Assembly (NCBI GenBank): GCA_025267735.1
Contig: CM046305.1
Span: forward strand, 39,391,108 to 39,455,107
From: Mactra quadrangularis
Taxonomy: Eukaryota; Mollusca; Bivalvia; Venerida; Mactridae
Direction: 5' to 3'
Length of the DNA stretch: 64,000 bases
The notes under the pieces were generated by a model. That model saw only the letters and a program-made list of their open reading frames with translations, had not been told where the DNA came from and ran no database searches. The position numbers were made by a program, and so were the translations under genes. Of this stretch, positions 47,348 through 58,952 are shown in pieces (position 1 is the stretch's first letter; each line of letters starts with the position of its first letter).

Positions 47348-50300
47348 GAATTTTCTGAAAAGTGTCAAAATCTTAATATCTTTTCATGGAATGTTGGTGG
47401 CTTGAAATCTTGCATTGATGATGAAGAATTCATTAACTTAGTGAAAAATTTTGAAATTCTTTTCTTCGGCGAAACATGGCAAACTAGTGATCAATCTTTC
47501 TGTTTAGATGGATATGAGACTGTTTGTATACCAAGGCCAGAGAGTATAAATGCTAGACGTGGCCACGGAGGTGTTTGTTTAATGTACTCTACGTCTATAA
47601 AAAATGGCTTAACTATATGTGAAACATGTGATAATGGTATAATCTGGGTTAAGCTTGATGCTTTATACTTTGGCCTTGATGATGATCTATTCATATGTTT
47701 TACATACATACCACCAAGTAACTCTATATATTTTTCGTCTGATAATATCAATATGTTTAATATTATTGAAACCCATATTCAAAAATATAACAATTATGGA
47801 AATATTGCAATTGTTGGTGACTTAAATGCCAGGTGCGGAGAGAAACCTGATATATGTTACGACAATACTAGTATCAATAGATACGTCACTTCTTTGTTTA
47901 ATGATGAGATTGATTATGATGATAATCTACCTAGACGATTTACCATGGATAAAATTGTTAATTCTTCTGGAAATAAACTTTTAGATATATGTTTAAATAG
48001 CAATCTCCGAATTGTAAATGGTCGAGTGGGAGATGATGCTGGAGTAGGGAGTTATACATTTATGTCTAATAATGGGAAAAGTATGATTGATTATGTTATT
48101 ATGTCAAATACTTTTTTTCATACGATTGATGATTTTATTGTTCATGATTTGTATACATTTTCCCAGCATTTACCGATACAATTAAAATTGAAAATAAATT
48201 GCGATCTGTCTAGTTCTTCCGTTAATGGTCGACAGCTATTTAAGATAAAATGGGATGATAATAAAAGTGATGCATATAGTACACTTATACATAATAATCT
48301 AGCTAATTTTAATACTATTGTAGATGATGTTACCGCTGGTAATATAGATCTTGACGTTGGTATTGATCTTTTTTCTTCATTGTTGTATGATAAGTCGTGT
48401 ACTATTTTTAATAATCATAGTAAACAATTTTTCAATAAGAATAAACAATATAAAAGTCCCTGGTTTAATAAAGAATGTGATAATGCCAGGCGTGAGCTAC
48501 GTAAGATGAATAGAATTTATACTAAATGTCGTTCTAACGATAATCATGTTTTATTATTAGAAAAGCGTCGTATTTACAGACGTATTAAAAAAAGAGCACG
48601 TGCTCAATATAAAACTAAACAAAGAAATAATTTTCAAGAATTAGCACATAGTAATCCAAGTAAATTCTGGAAAGATATTAAGCGTCTACGTGGTAGTAGG
48701 ACTAAGACAGATACTAACTTAAATGCTGATGATTTTCTTAACCATTTTAAACAAGTTTTTAATGATGATGATGATTTTAAAAATGATGATGTTGATCAAT
48801 TTTTATCTAACAATGCGTCCGATATACTTGTAGATCAGCTTGACTTAGCCATATCTATTGATGAAGTAATGAAAGCTATTACCTCTTTAAAGAGGGGTAA
48901 AAGTGGAGGCCCTGATAATCTCATTCCTGAAATGTTTATTGAATGTAAAACTGTTATTTCTCCATTATTATGTAAATTGTTTAACCATATGTTTTCTAAA
49001 TGTATCTATCCAAGTAACTGGACTAATGGAATTATAGTTCCAGTACCTAAATCAGGTAATTTGAATGATTTAAATAATTTCAGAGGTATAACGTTAAGTA
49101 GTATTTTTGCTAAAATTTTCTCGACAATATTAGACAATAGACTGCGTAAATGGGCTGAAAATAATGATAAATTATCAGAGTTTCAATTTGGATTCAGAAA
49201 TAATAAAAGCACAGTAGATTGTATATTTGTTTTAACCTCTATTATCAACAAAGTAGTACATAATGAAAATAAAAAGTTATATTGTGCCTTTGTAGACTTT
49301 CGAAAGGCTTTTGATGTTGTATATCGGAATGGCATTTGGTACAAGTTGTTAAATTTCGGTGCTTCAACCAAATTCGTTAATATGGTCCGTAAAATTTATT
49401 CAAGTGTTAAATCGTGCGTACGCGTTGATGGCAATTTTACCGAAAGTTTTGAAAGCCTTAAAGGCGTTAAACAAGGTGAACCATTGTCACCATTATTGTT
49501 TTTATTTTTCATTAATGACATGTACGCAGCCATAAGCAATGGTACTTTTGATACATTCTCAATAGAAGAGATTAGTTTATACATGTTGTTATTTGCTGAT
49601 GACACAGTTTTGATGTCATATTCTAGGGACGGTCTTCAAAAATTACTTGATAATTTGTATATATATTGTTGTACTTGGGGAATAACTGTAAATACAGATA
49701 AAACTGTTATTATGATTTGTAAAAAAGGCAATAAACAAGAAAATATTAATTTACATTATAACGAACAAAAATTAAATATAGTAACGAAATTCACATACTT
49801 AGGAGTTACGCTCTCATCTAATGGTAGTTATTATCAGGCTCAAAAATCTCTTTCTTGTAAAGCCTCAAGAGCTGTTTTTGCATTGAATTCATTTTTTGAG
49901 ATAGCTGATCTAGAGATAAATGAGAAATTAAAATTATTCGATTCAATGGTTTCCTCTATTCTGTTTTACGGATGCGAAATCTGGGGGTCTCACAAAGGAC
50001 CGGATGTAGAAAAGGTGCACATTAAATTTTTAAAACGTTTATTAAGTGTACGCCAACAGACTTCGAATGCTTCAATTTATGGCGAATTAGGTCGCTTTCC
50101 CTTGTTTATCATCCGTAAAATTAGAATGGTGAAATACTGGTTCAAAATCATTAAAGATCCGAGCTCTCTTTGTTTTAAACTATTTAATCAGCGTGATGAT
50201 TTAGGTAATTTTGTAAACCTTTGGTCATTGAATATAAAAAAAATAATTGACAGCCTGGGTTTTTCATACCTTTGGAATATTGGACCCATTTCAAATAGTC

Positions 50301-50764
50301 AATTACAATTGATTATTAAAACAATTCATGACCAGTATATTCAGTCATGGTCAGTACAACTACGTGAATCACCTAAAATGAGAACTTATATTACTTTCAA
50401 AATCTGTTTCGAATTAGAAACTTATTTATTCTGGGTTAAAAATTCTAAACATCGAGTATTTCTGTCTCGCTTTAGATGTTCAGCTCATAATTTATTAATA
50501 GAAGAGGGTAGACACCGAAATGTCGAATTGCAACAACGTCTTTGTTTAAAATGCAATATGAAAGCAATAGAAAGCGAATATCATGTTCTGTTAGTCTGTC
50601 CTTTTTATCGTTCGATTCGTAATGATATTTTCCCAAAATATTATTGCCATTGGCCTAATATTCATAAATTTAAATCAATTATGTCTTGCAAAAACAAATT
50701 ATTGACGATAAAATTAGCAAAATATATTTATAGTGCCTTGAAATTAAGAGAAGATCATGTATAA
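47348..50764 (+). CDS. Non-LTR retrotransposon ORF2 (endonuclease-reverse transcriptase), in frame with ORF1 behind one UAG
   Basis: The frame is open from the codon after the ORF1 stop to 50764. The endonuclease domain begins at once (NIFSWNVGGL, from about 47375; GETW; GDLNARCG). No in-frame ATG precedes these catalytic residues, so translation must use readthrough, reinitiation or a non-AUG codon such as TTG at 47402. The endonuclease end motif reads SQH-LPI where its relative has SDH-CPI, so the Asp next to the catalytic His is lost. The RT has VDFRKAFDVV, GVKQGEPLSPLLF and FADD (49592-49603). The C-terminus has CLKC...EYHVLLVC. No internal stop occurs over 1120 codons. It is homologous throughout to the ORF2 at 41312-44758. 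Confidence 0.92.
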   Translation, partial: EFSEKCQNLNIFSWNVGGLKSCIDDEEFINLVKNFEILFFGETWQTSDQSFCLDGYETVCIPRPESINARRGHGGVCLMYSTSIKNGLTICETCDNGIIWVKLDALYFGLDDDLFICFTYIPPSNSIYFSSDNINMFNIIETHIQKYNNYGNIAIVGDLNARCGEKPDICYDNTSINRYVTSLFNDEIDYDDNLPRRFTMDKIVNSSGNKLLDICLNSNLRIVNGRVGDDAGVGSYTFMSNNGKSMIDYVIMSNTFFHTIDDFIVHDLYTFSQHLPIQLKLKINCDLSSSSVNGRQLFKIKWDDNKSDAYSTLIHNNLANFNTIVDDVTAGNIDLDVGIDLFSSLLYDKSCTIFNNHSKQFFNKNKQYKSPWFNKECDNARRELRKMNRIYTKCRSNDNHVLLLEKRRIYRRIKKRARAQYKTKQRNNFQELAHSNPSKFWKDIKRLRGSRTKTDTNLNADDFLNHFKQVFNDDDDFKNDDVDQFLSNNASDILVDQLDLAISIDEVMKAITSLKRGKSGGPDNLIPEMFIECKTVISPLLCKLFNHMFSKCIYPSNWTNGIIVPVPKSGNLNDLNNFRGITLSSIFAKIFSTILDNRLRKWAENNDKLSEFQFGFRNNKSTVDCIFVLTSIINKVVHNENKKLYCAFVDFRKAFDVVYRNGIWYKLLNFGASTKFVNMVRKIYSSVKSCVRVDGNFTESFESLKGVKQGEPLSPLLFLFFINDMYAAISNGTFDTFSIEEISLYMLLFADDTVLMSYSRDGLQKLLDNLYIYCCTWGITVNTDKTVIMICKKGNKQENINLHYNEQKLNIVTKFTYLGVTLSSNGSYYQAQKSLSCKASRAVFALNSFFEIADLEINEKLKLFDSMVSSILFYGCEIWGSHKGPDVEKVHIKFLKRLLSVRQQTSNASIYGELGRFPLFIIRKIRMVKYWFKIIKDPSSLCFKLFNQRDDLGNFVNLWSLNIKKIIDSLGFSYLWNIGPISNSQLQLIIKTIHDQYIQSWSVQLRESPKMRTYITFKICFELETYLFWVKNSKHRVFLSRFRCSAHNLLIEEGRHRNVELQQRLCLKCNMKAIESEYHVLLVCPFYRSIRNDIFPKYYCHWPNIHKFKSIMSCKNKLLTIKLAKYIYSALKLREDHV

Positions 50765-51043
50765 TTTTTGTATAATAATTTTATGTTATTACAGTTACAG
50801 ATGTATGAAAAAAATTGTATTAATGCACAATATGAAAATAACTGTATCTACATGTACATACAGCTCATATTATGTAACACTTTTCAGATACCTTACTATT
50901 ATACACATATATAACATTATTATATTGATGTCACTGTATTATGTAAAATGTATTGGGTGTACCGCCAACTGTATTGTAATGGCGACGAACACCATGTGTT
51001 TATGCTATTTAAAATAAATTCTGTTCTGTTCTGTTCTGTTCTG
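50765..51043 (+). other. LINE 3' UTR with (TTCTG)5 tail
   Basis: Short 3' UTR, an AATAAA at 51014-51019, then five TTCTG units at 51019-51043. Non-LTR elements of several clades end in such short tandem repeats instead of poly(A). Confidence 0.8.
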
Positions 51044-51188
51044 TACAGTATGCTATGTGATTGTATCGATAAGGAATCAGACGTCCAGTTTGTACACAAA
51101 TGGTCATGGTCCATAAACTTTTACCACAATCAATTCATGAACATTTTCATTATTTATATTCATGAATTATTTATGTCAACTATACAAG

Positions 51189-53070
51189 TGTGACGATTAT
51201 TGATACGGAGATACGGGTTTTAACATTGTCCAATGTGAGGTCAGTTCATCTGGGTTAAAAGAAGCATTAGTACGTCTTTGTTTTAAGACGCTCATTGAAT
51301 ATAGTTGTTTCGAAGAGTATAAAAGGAGAAAATTAGTCAATTTTAATCAGTCTGCAGTTGGCAGCAGACTCGCACGTCCGACACTCTGAGCCCCAGAATT
51401 AATTAATAAATATTTATCTACTTCCGGTTATATGTGTTACTGAAATTGTTTGATGTTACAGTGGGTACGCGTATGTGATGGTTGGAGAGACAACGCCATT
51501 AGAATAACCTGGGATACCCGAAGTCAATTGTCCTCCTTGTTGTTTACCGCAACTCTACCGAAGCCTCGCTTCCCCAGAGTGGTATACAACTGGAGAAACG
51601 CCGGCTCGCAGTAGTGTTCTATGGTTGTTGTTTGTGAATATTGTTGAGGCTGAGAGCCGTAATAAAGTTGCTGGCTTGGATCTCTTGTGTTAGATATGTG
51701 ACTATAAATGAAACTATTGTAGAGTTTCTGTGGTTGCCAGCTTAATGTTGTACTAGTTGAATAACATGATTGTTGGTGAAACAACACTATGGGAAATACC
51801 TGGGAGGACCGAAGCCAACCCTCATTGTTGTTTACCGCAACTCTGCCGAAGCCTCGCTTCCCCAGAGTGGTGTACAGCCGGAGAAACGCGCGGCTCGCAG
51901 TATTGTTCCATAGTTGTTGTTTGTGAATATTGATAAGGCTGAGAGCCGAAACATAGTTGCTGGCTAGGGCCTGGAGCCGTGTTAGATATATACCTAAAAC
52001 TATTGTAGAGTTTAAGTGGTTGCCAGCTGAGTTTCATACTAGTTGAATAATGTATTATGTTGAAAGGCTGGAGACACTGTGGATTTTAGTTTGTGCTTTA
52101 GTGATTATTTGTCGAAGAGCCAGTAATAGAGATTAGCTATTGGATATAGCATTGATTATTTTGGTGAGAAGCATTTGGTAGCTTGGCGTATTTTATACAT
52201 CCCAAACCCACTTTATGTGTATGTTTTATACTGGTCATCGAAAATATTGTTTGTAACTCAGCGAAAGAGATGATCCACTCTTGTCGCTCGTCAACTTGAT
52301 ATATGCACGAGCTTATGTATATATGATAGCTCATCAGTTTTGTAATCCCGTCATTTGTATATCAGTTCCCACCTCTTTGTAGTTTATTAGATATATGACG
52401 GCTGCGAATGTTGTTCGGCCGTCCATAGATGATTTTAAGACGAGCTGATAGCTCAACTTCTGTAGCATATTTGGAATCATTCCCGTTTGTCCCATCTACT
52501 TACACTTTCTTTGCCAACATGATTGTATTGTCATGAATAGCTCGGCGACAGAGACAGGTAGCTCTGATCGCCCGTTCATTTGATAACAAGGACGAGCTTC
52601 GGAGAAGCTCTCGTCTATCATAGTTATCTATGTCATTTTGCAATGTGTATAATTGTCCATGCATTTGTCTTCATTTGATTGTCTTATGTCGTTACTATAT
52701 GTTGTATCATATTTAGTTTTACCGTTTGTTATATATGGATAGTTTGTTTGTCAACAATAGTTGATAATCTTGTATAATATTGTCTATTTAGCATCACTCT
52801 TGCTTCGTTGTCTCGTGTGTATATATTTGATGATGTTGTTTAATGTGTATTACTTTTGGTCTTTTATTGATATCATGCTTTGTGATGCTCTTCGTAATTA
52901 GGTATGTTATTGTATTTATAGATATATTGTATAGTTGCTGTTGTTAAATTTGTCTTATAGTTCATGCCTTGTACATATACCTCTTTATTATTTTATTTTA
53001 CCAATCATTAAGCTAAGTAGCTCGAGGAAAATACATTTATATATAGTTGAACGCTCGGATACACGTTACA
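51189..53070 (+). mobile_element. 5' LTR of a non-autonomous LTR retrotransposon
   Basis: Begins TGTGACG and ends GTTACA (TG...CA), just before a tRNA-Leu primer site. The first 920 bp are repeated at 53309-54228 with no difference seen. TATAAAAGG lies at 51318-51326 and AATAAA at 51405-51410, suitable for U3/R. With this reading U5 would be very long. The alternative is a 272-bp LTR ending GTTACA at 51460, with the rest being internal sequence in a tandem arrangement. A diverged tandem duplication of about 285 bp lies at 51495-52065; the minus-strand frames over it are by-products. Confidence 0.7.
51495..52065. repeat. Internal tandem duplication in the LTR, about 285-bp unit
   Basis: Two diverged copies, each with TTGTTTACCGCAACTCT, GAAGCCTCGCTTCCCCAGAG, GGCTGAGAGCCG and GGTTGCCAGCT in the same order. 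The pair is repeated in the 3' LTR at 53615-54185. Confidence 0.85.
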
Positions 53071-53074
53071 AAAT

Positions 53075-53092
53075 TGGTGGCAGCGGTGGGAT
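53075..53092 (+). promoter_or_regulatory. Primer binding site for tRNA-Leu
   Basis: TGGTGGCAGCGGTGGGAT is the exact complement of the 3' 18 nt (with CCA) of a metazoan tRNA-Leu ending ATCCCACCGCTGCCA-CCA, as I recall it. It follows GTTACA by 4 nt, the usual position after a 5' LTR. Confidence 0.75.
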
Positions 53093-53291
53093 TGAATTGA
53101 CCTATGTGAAGGTTAACTTCCCCACTAGTCATGATCATTGTCTTTATTTTAAATTTTCGTTTATCTGATGGATTATCAACATTCTTGTTTAACTGTTGCG
53201 GTTCTGTCTATTTTATCTAAGTATTCGTATGATGGTCAGAGCCTTGTCGTCTTGTGTAAAATTGTCAGATTGTTTAAGCGAGACGCTTAAA

Positions 53292-53308
53292 AACGGAGGA
53301 GAGGGTAA
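53292..53308 (+). promoter_or_regulatory. Polypurine tract
   Basis: AAAACGGAGGAGAGGGTAA immediately before the second TGTGACG, where plus-strand priming of an LTR element is expected. PBS and PPT are only about 200 bp apart, leaving no room for gag or pol. Confidence 0.7.
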
Positions 53309-54228
53309 TGTGACGATTATTGATACGGAGATACGGGTTTTAACATTGTCCAATGTGAGGTCAGTTCATCTGGGTTAAAAGAAGCATTAGTACGTCTTTG
53401 TTTTAAGACGCTCATTGAATATAGTTGTTTCGAAGAGTATAAAAGGAGAAAATTAGTCAATTTTAATCAGTCTGCAGTTGGCAGCAGACTCGCACGTCCG
53501 ACACTCTGAGCCCCAGAATTAATTAATAAATATTTATCTACTTCCGGTTATATGTGTTACTGAAATTGTTTGATGTTACAGTGGGTACGCGTATGTGATG
53601 GTTGGAGAGACAACGCCATTAGAATAACCTGGGATACCCGAAGTCAATTGTCCTCCTTGTTGTTTACCGCAACTCTACCGAAGCCTCGCTTCCCCAGAGT
53701 GGTATACAACTGGAGAAACGCCGGCTCGCAGTAGTGTTCTATGGTTGTTGTTTGTGAATATTGTTGAGGCTGAGAGCCGTAATAAAGTTGCTGGCTTGGA
53801 TCTCTTGTGTTAGATATGTGACTATAAATGAAACTATTGTAGAGTTTCTGTGGTTGCCAGCTTAATGTTGTACTAGTTGAATAACATGATTGTTGGTGAA
53901 ACAACACTATGGGAAATACCTGGGAGGACCGAAGCCAACCCTCATTGTTGTTTACCGCAACTCTGCCGAAGCCTCGCTTCCCCAGAGTGGTGTACAGCCG
54001 GAGAAACGCGCGGCTCGCAGTATTGTTCCATAGTTGTTGTTTGTGAATATTGATAAGGCTGAGAGCCGAAACATAGTTGCTGGCTAGGGCCTGGAGCCGT
54101 GTTAGATATATACCTAAAACTATTGTAGAGTTTAAGTGGTTGCCAGCTGAGTTTCATACTAGTTGAATAATGTATTATGTTGAAAGGCTGGAGACACTGT
54201 GGATTTTAGTTTGTGCTTTAGTGATTAT
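53309..54228 (+). mobile_element. 3' LTR, truncated to its first 920 bp
   Basis: Offset of exactly 2120 bp from 51189-52108. After GTGATTAT the two copies diverge (TTGTCG versus GGGCTG). The missing half was not found to the right. Near identity of the copies points to a recent insertion or to gene conversion. Confidence 0.8.
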
Positions 54229-55991
54229 GGGCTGAAATACACAAGAAATAGACTCTGGGCGGGGTCTGCATAAATGGTTGATATCGTGTAAGCTCGAATG
54301 GTTGATATTACCGGATTAGTACAGAAGGGAGGAAGTAGCTAGACTAGACTAAGTTGGTATAACCTATTTTGGAGACATGAAATTAGATCTACTGTGTAGC
54401 TATGGTACGTATGTTATAAATGTGTTGAGTTTGTCATCTGTTCTCTGTACAATAGGTTATTCTGATTTGGTTTTATGTTTTTTATTAACTCTATTTGTGC
54501 TTCGGAGATCAAGATTTAGATTACTCGAAAACTTTTTTTAATTTCTACTTTCGTTTTCACCTCAATGATTCATCATTGTCGGATTTTTCTAGACTCTAGC
54601 TTTAGAATAGATGTAACTTCATCATGTAAGAATACTTTGGTGAGACTCTACTAAGTGCTTTGACTTGTGGCATTACTTTGATAAACTTATACTTGCCCTC
54701 TACTTGCTAGCTAGGTTTTCACGCTAACAGCTTTAGCTAGCCATGATTGAATTCACATTTTTAAAGTTGAATTTAGACAGGAAACCAGCAAAATTACCAA
54801 AATTAACTTTGTTAAAATGGCAAGACAAATCTGATCATGAAAAAGATATTCCTCTCAAAAATTTTCTTAAACACAAAACTCAAAACAAAAGAGTAGACTT
54901 TTTGCTATTAAGTTAACTGATGGCAAATTAATTTTACCAAAGATTTCGGCAGTTGCTAAAAAACCTGGACAAATAAAATTGAACAATCTAAGACTACAAC
55001 CATTAAAAAAGTATAAAAATGATTCATTATCAACATGAATATGATTTTTTACTTGTAAATAATTTAACCTGTGCATAGTTTTAAAAAATGGCCTCACTAT
55101 TAAATTATCTCAACATTCTCCATAGGCTGATTCTTGTGTTCAGTGCATTAAAAGCATGATGTCTTGACGCACTGTACACATTATATCATTTTAACCACTC
55201 GATCGTTTCTTGTTGGTTATTCCCAATCTATAACTTCTTGACAGCAAATCGCAATCAAGGCTTAATAGCCTCTATCATTATGTATTTACAATGATTAAAG
55301 TTTCTTTAGTATAAATAAAGTATAATTTTTGATATCTTAACCTATTACAAAGTAACTTTAGAAGAAATATCTTATAAGCAATAATCACTTATCATAGCTA
55401 CTAGTGTATAGTATGTAAATCCTCTTGACAGTTTTCTCGCGTATTCGGTATAAATTTCTTGTCGGTGGTCATAAATTCATTTTTCCTCATGAAAATAACA
55501 TCTGAGTCATGACAAATATTATACAAAAGTTAACATTATGGCGATTTTATTGTGCTATTTTAATAAATTAACAAGCACTTTCGAACATATATTCAATATG
55601 AAAAGAGAGCTATACAAATGCGGTATATATATAATATAAAAATTATTAATCTTGATGGTTCTTGACGTTTCTTGTCGGTAATTAGGGAGACCCCTCGACT
55701 ATGGTTAAGTAAATGTGTGTCTGCATGTAATGTGTTGATATGTTTTTTACTTTCAAAAAGATTTCAGATAGACTGTACACAAGTCATACGTAGCCTAAAA
55801 CCCACCCATTTGTAATGGTAATATTCAAATATTGGAGCGAATTTAAAAGTTTTGAAAAAAATATTTTATAATAAAACATAAATATTTTAACTTGTTAATA
55901 TCATTGGATTTTATTGAGTAAATCACTTTTACATGTATGTACAACTAAGGCCAGAATGACCTCTTACTGTGCGATTTATCCCACAACATGA
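54229..55991. other. Intergenic region with one possible frameshifted small ORF
   Basis: From 54743 a Lys-rich frame of 56 codons (MIEFTFLKLNLDRKPAKL...) ends at TAA; another frame continues in similar style (KLTDGKLILPKISAVAKK) to a TGA near 55038. It could be a decayed small basic ORF. I do not recognise it. The rest has no recognised feature. Confidence 0.3.
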
Positions 55992-56207
55992 TCTCCAATA
56001 GACTATATCCGGAATTCAAATATTTGGGTTTTCCCCTGCGGTACAAACAAACTTTCACCGTTACAATGAAAACATGTGTTCAAAGAACAATAGGATTTAA
56101 TCCATAGTTCATGCTATTAAGCAATAATGTGTAGAAAACTACGTTTGTACCGCCTGTGCACGGACGGAAAAACCCATAAATTAAAATTCCGGATTAGGTC
56201 TATTCAG
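55992..56207. mobile_element. Short inverted-repeat element (AATAGAC...TCCGGAATT)
   Basis: AATAGACTATATCCGGAATT at the left faces AATTCCGGATTAGGTCTATT at the right, with TTGGGTTTTCCC extending the pairing. 216 bp. A related copy lies inverted at 57862-58053. Confidence 0.75.
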
Positions 56208-57861
56208 AACAATTACATGTTGGATATACATTTGTATTTGTTTATCATCTTCATTATCACCTATTCTGTTTACACTATTGAGCATTGTTGTCATGTATAA
56301 ATGTGATTAGATAAAATAATCCTTGAAAATTGTGATAACAACTTGTATGATTGTTTAATTTATCTTTATTTAACAATTACTACACTCACAATTATTATAA
56401 AAGCTTAATTTTAGATACACTATGTACTTTTGATGGTAGGTATTTTGTTAGCTGGGTTTTTCAAAGAAAAAAATAAGATTATAGATTGGCAAAATCCAGG
56501 CGGGTGGTTAACCTAGGGCGGGCGGGCGTGCATCCCGTATTGTTTACAATAGCATTTAAGTTTTTATTTACCATATATCTCTGCCAATTATCGCTCATCT
56601 TGATGAAAATTTATAAAATGATAACATACCATGTGATGAATGGAATAAAAAAGTAACCACAACTCTACGGGGGTAGACTACCTGGCTTAATAATGAATTA
56701 TTTCCCTACAGCAGTTGGTATTGTACGGGGTTCACTCTCCGTAAACAGATATCTTGTAGAGCGTTGTGGTACAGGCTCTCTACTTTCTCCGTGGAAGGTC
56801 ACGTCGAGATGAACTTTGTGTCGACCAATCAATGTGTAGCTTTCATCTAGACGAAAACACTATTAAACACATTTTGATTTCGTAATTTCTATTTTTAGAC
56901 CAAGGTTTGCATGCTTATTTAACAGCAGTATTATTTACAGTCTGTGATTGGTCGGCTCATTTCAAATTGCGTGACATAGATGATGTAAACAAGTTACGTA
57001 TCATATAAACAATTTCGTCATGAATATTATGATGAGAAAAGGTCACCTGAAAATGACCTTCGATGGAAAAGGCCAGATCTAAATTAGCGAGTATGCGAGT
57101 GTAAAATTTTAGATTCGGTTTTAATCAGATTGTACAGGGTTTAGCTAAGTATTTGCCAGGGTTAAGAGTATTTTCAAACTTACATTGAAAGTCTCATTAT
57201 GTATATATTACAGTGTTGAGTCTTTGAAATATCTATTTACTGGAATGTCCTACATGGCTGGTATTTATCAGGGTTTTAACCATCCGAATACCCTTCAAGG
57301 AAGGAGACATCCTGTCAGCAATAAATGATATAAATAATATTGTTTATTGTTATTGTAATCACTATCAATTAATGTTATTGAACAATTAAATATACTTGTT
57401 TATAATTGTAATGTATTATGTACAATTTATAATTAACGTCCTAATTTTTATTGCACTGTCTTTTGTAATTTATGCTTACCATAAACAATACAACAAACAC
57501 TACTGTTTGGGCGTGAGCAAGACACGTTTATTGTACAGAAATATACATGTATTCGCAATACTCATCTGCTTATTACATTAACAATAAATTTTAATAAATA
57601 TATAATACATATAAAGGTATGTGAGTTAATAAGAATAGTATAACATAATAATTTATTTTTAACTTATTTCAAAATATATAAATTAACATAACGTTGAATG
57701 ACGTATACATATAAGGTAAATATCAGAAAAGACTGCTAGCCGGCTGCCCTGACACAAACCTTTTTAAAAGGAAGTGGAGGTAGAAGATAACCAAAACTCA
57801 GTCAGGATTCCCTCAAGAATAAACTTATTTAACAATATTCCTTGTAAGGTTTCCTGTAAAA
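56208..57861. other. Intergenic region, no gene recognised
   Basis: AT-rich, no convincing exon or RNA gene. A short CGGGCGGGCG tract lies at about 56510-56525. Confidence 0.4.
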
Positions 57862-58053
57862 AGACCTAATCCAAACATATAGACCCTCCCGTCCATGCAC
57901 AGGCTGGAAAATTAGTTACATTAATACTGAATTGCACGCACTATAGACCAAATTCATCTTTTTCCATGTGTGTGTGTGTATTTTCATTGTAACGGCGTAA
58001 GTTTGTTTGTACCGGGGAGGAAAATCCAAATGTTTGAATTTCGTATATAGTCT
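57862..58053. mobile_element. Diverged copy of the AATAGAC element, inverted
   Basis: Shares AAAGACCTAATCC at one side and TTGTACC-GGGGAGGAAAATCC, GTAACGG and CGTATATAGTC at the other with 55992-56207, in opposite orientation. Confidence 0.65.
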
Positions 58054-58599
58054 TAACCAAGGGCTGCAAACAGTCCAGTGTATCTTACCACTGTCTGACA
58101 TTTATTATTGTAATAAAGATTTTTATGAAGTGTACTATACTGAAAACAAAATATTACTGATGCATTTATAAAGTATTAAAACATAAAGCCAAAACAATCA
58201 TAATCTAAGAACGATAATGTCTTATATAGAATATAGAACTAGTGTTTAATAATGTGAAACTATTAGTCAAAAATTGAATTTCCGTACAAGTGAGTTCGCT
58301 TTGTAGAATGATTCGCTTTGGCGCCCTCGCCTCTATATATACCCGGACAAAAACTAACCAACCGTTTTGGTCACGTGTGTGTTGAAACAACGGTTCTTGG
58401 CTATACTATGTAACGCAGAGAACAAAATATCTATAGCATTTAACTTGCAATTGCAATCTTTTACTTCTTATTCTCATTTGTCATTAAACAAAGATAACAT
58501 TTGTTTTGTTGAATTTATTTTGTGCCAAGTAATTAATAACTTTGCTAATTTTATGATTGTAAAAATATCATAATATGTCAATGCATTCATACCAAATTT

Positions 58600-58697
58600 A
58601 CAATTTACATCGTATCGCGATCAATATCGTAATCGCGAGGCATATATCGTGTTACTCATCGTATCGCGACCTTGGCCAAGATACACAGCCCTAATTG
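58600..58697. mobile_element. End fragment related to the family 1 hAT element
   Basis: ATCGTATCGCGAT motifs followed by ACACAGCCCTAAT, the right terminus of family 1 (CAGCCCTA). The other end is not visible. Confidence 0.5.
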
Positions 58698-58952
58698 TAT
58701 TTCATTTTGCTATAATAAATGCCACTGTTACTGCATCATAGTCATCATTTTAAAGGTTTGCTGCAAATTGCTATCCAAAACAGATTTACTGTAACACTAA
58801 AATTAACAGGAAAGTACCAGCAGGCACTGTATAAGTCACATTGTCTAGTTTTATGATAGAATATGTTGTTTCGTTTCAGAACATGAAGCATAGCATATAT
58901 CCATCAATTATTGTCTAGTTTGTTATGAGGAATATTTTTTTTTTGAGGCTCA

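Noticed and set aside
51524..52037. Minus-strand Gln/Ser-rich frames, repeated at 53644-54157
   Set aside because: They overlap the two 285-bp units of the LTR and lack a start or domain that makes sense; repetition of the frame follows from repetition of the DNA.
58330..58380. TATATATA with a nearby CACGTG, a possible promoter 600 bp upstream of the CARD gene start
   Set aside because: AT-rich DNA makes such matches common, the box is nearly palindromic so direction is unclear, and no transcript start can be shown.
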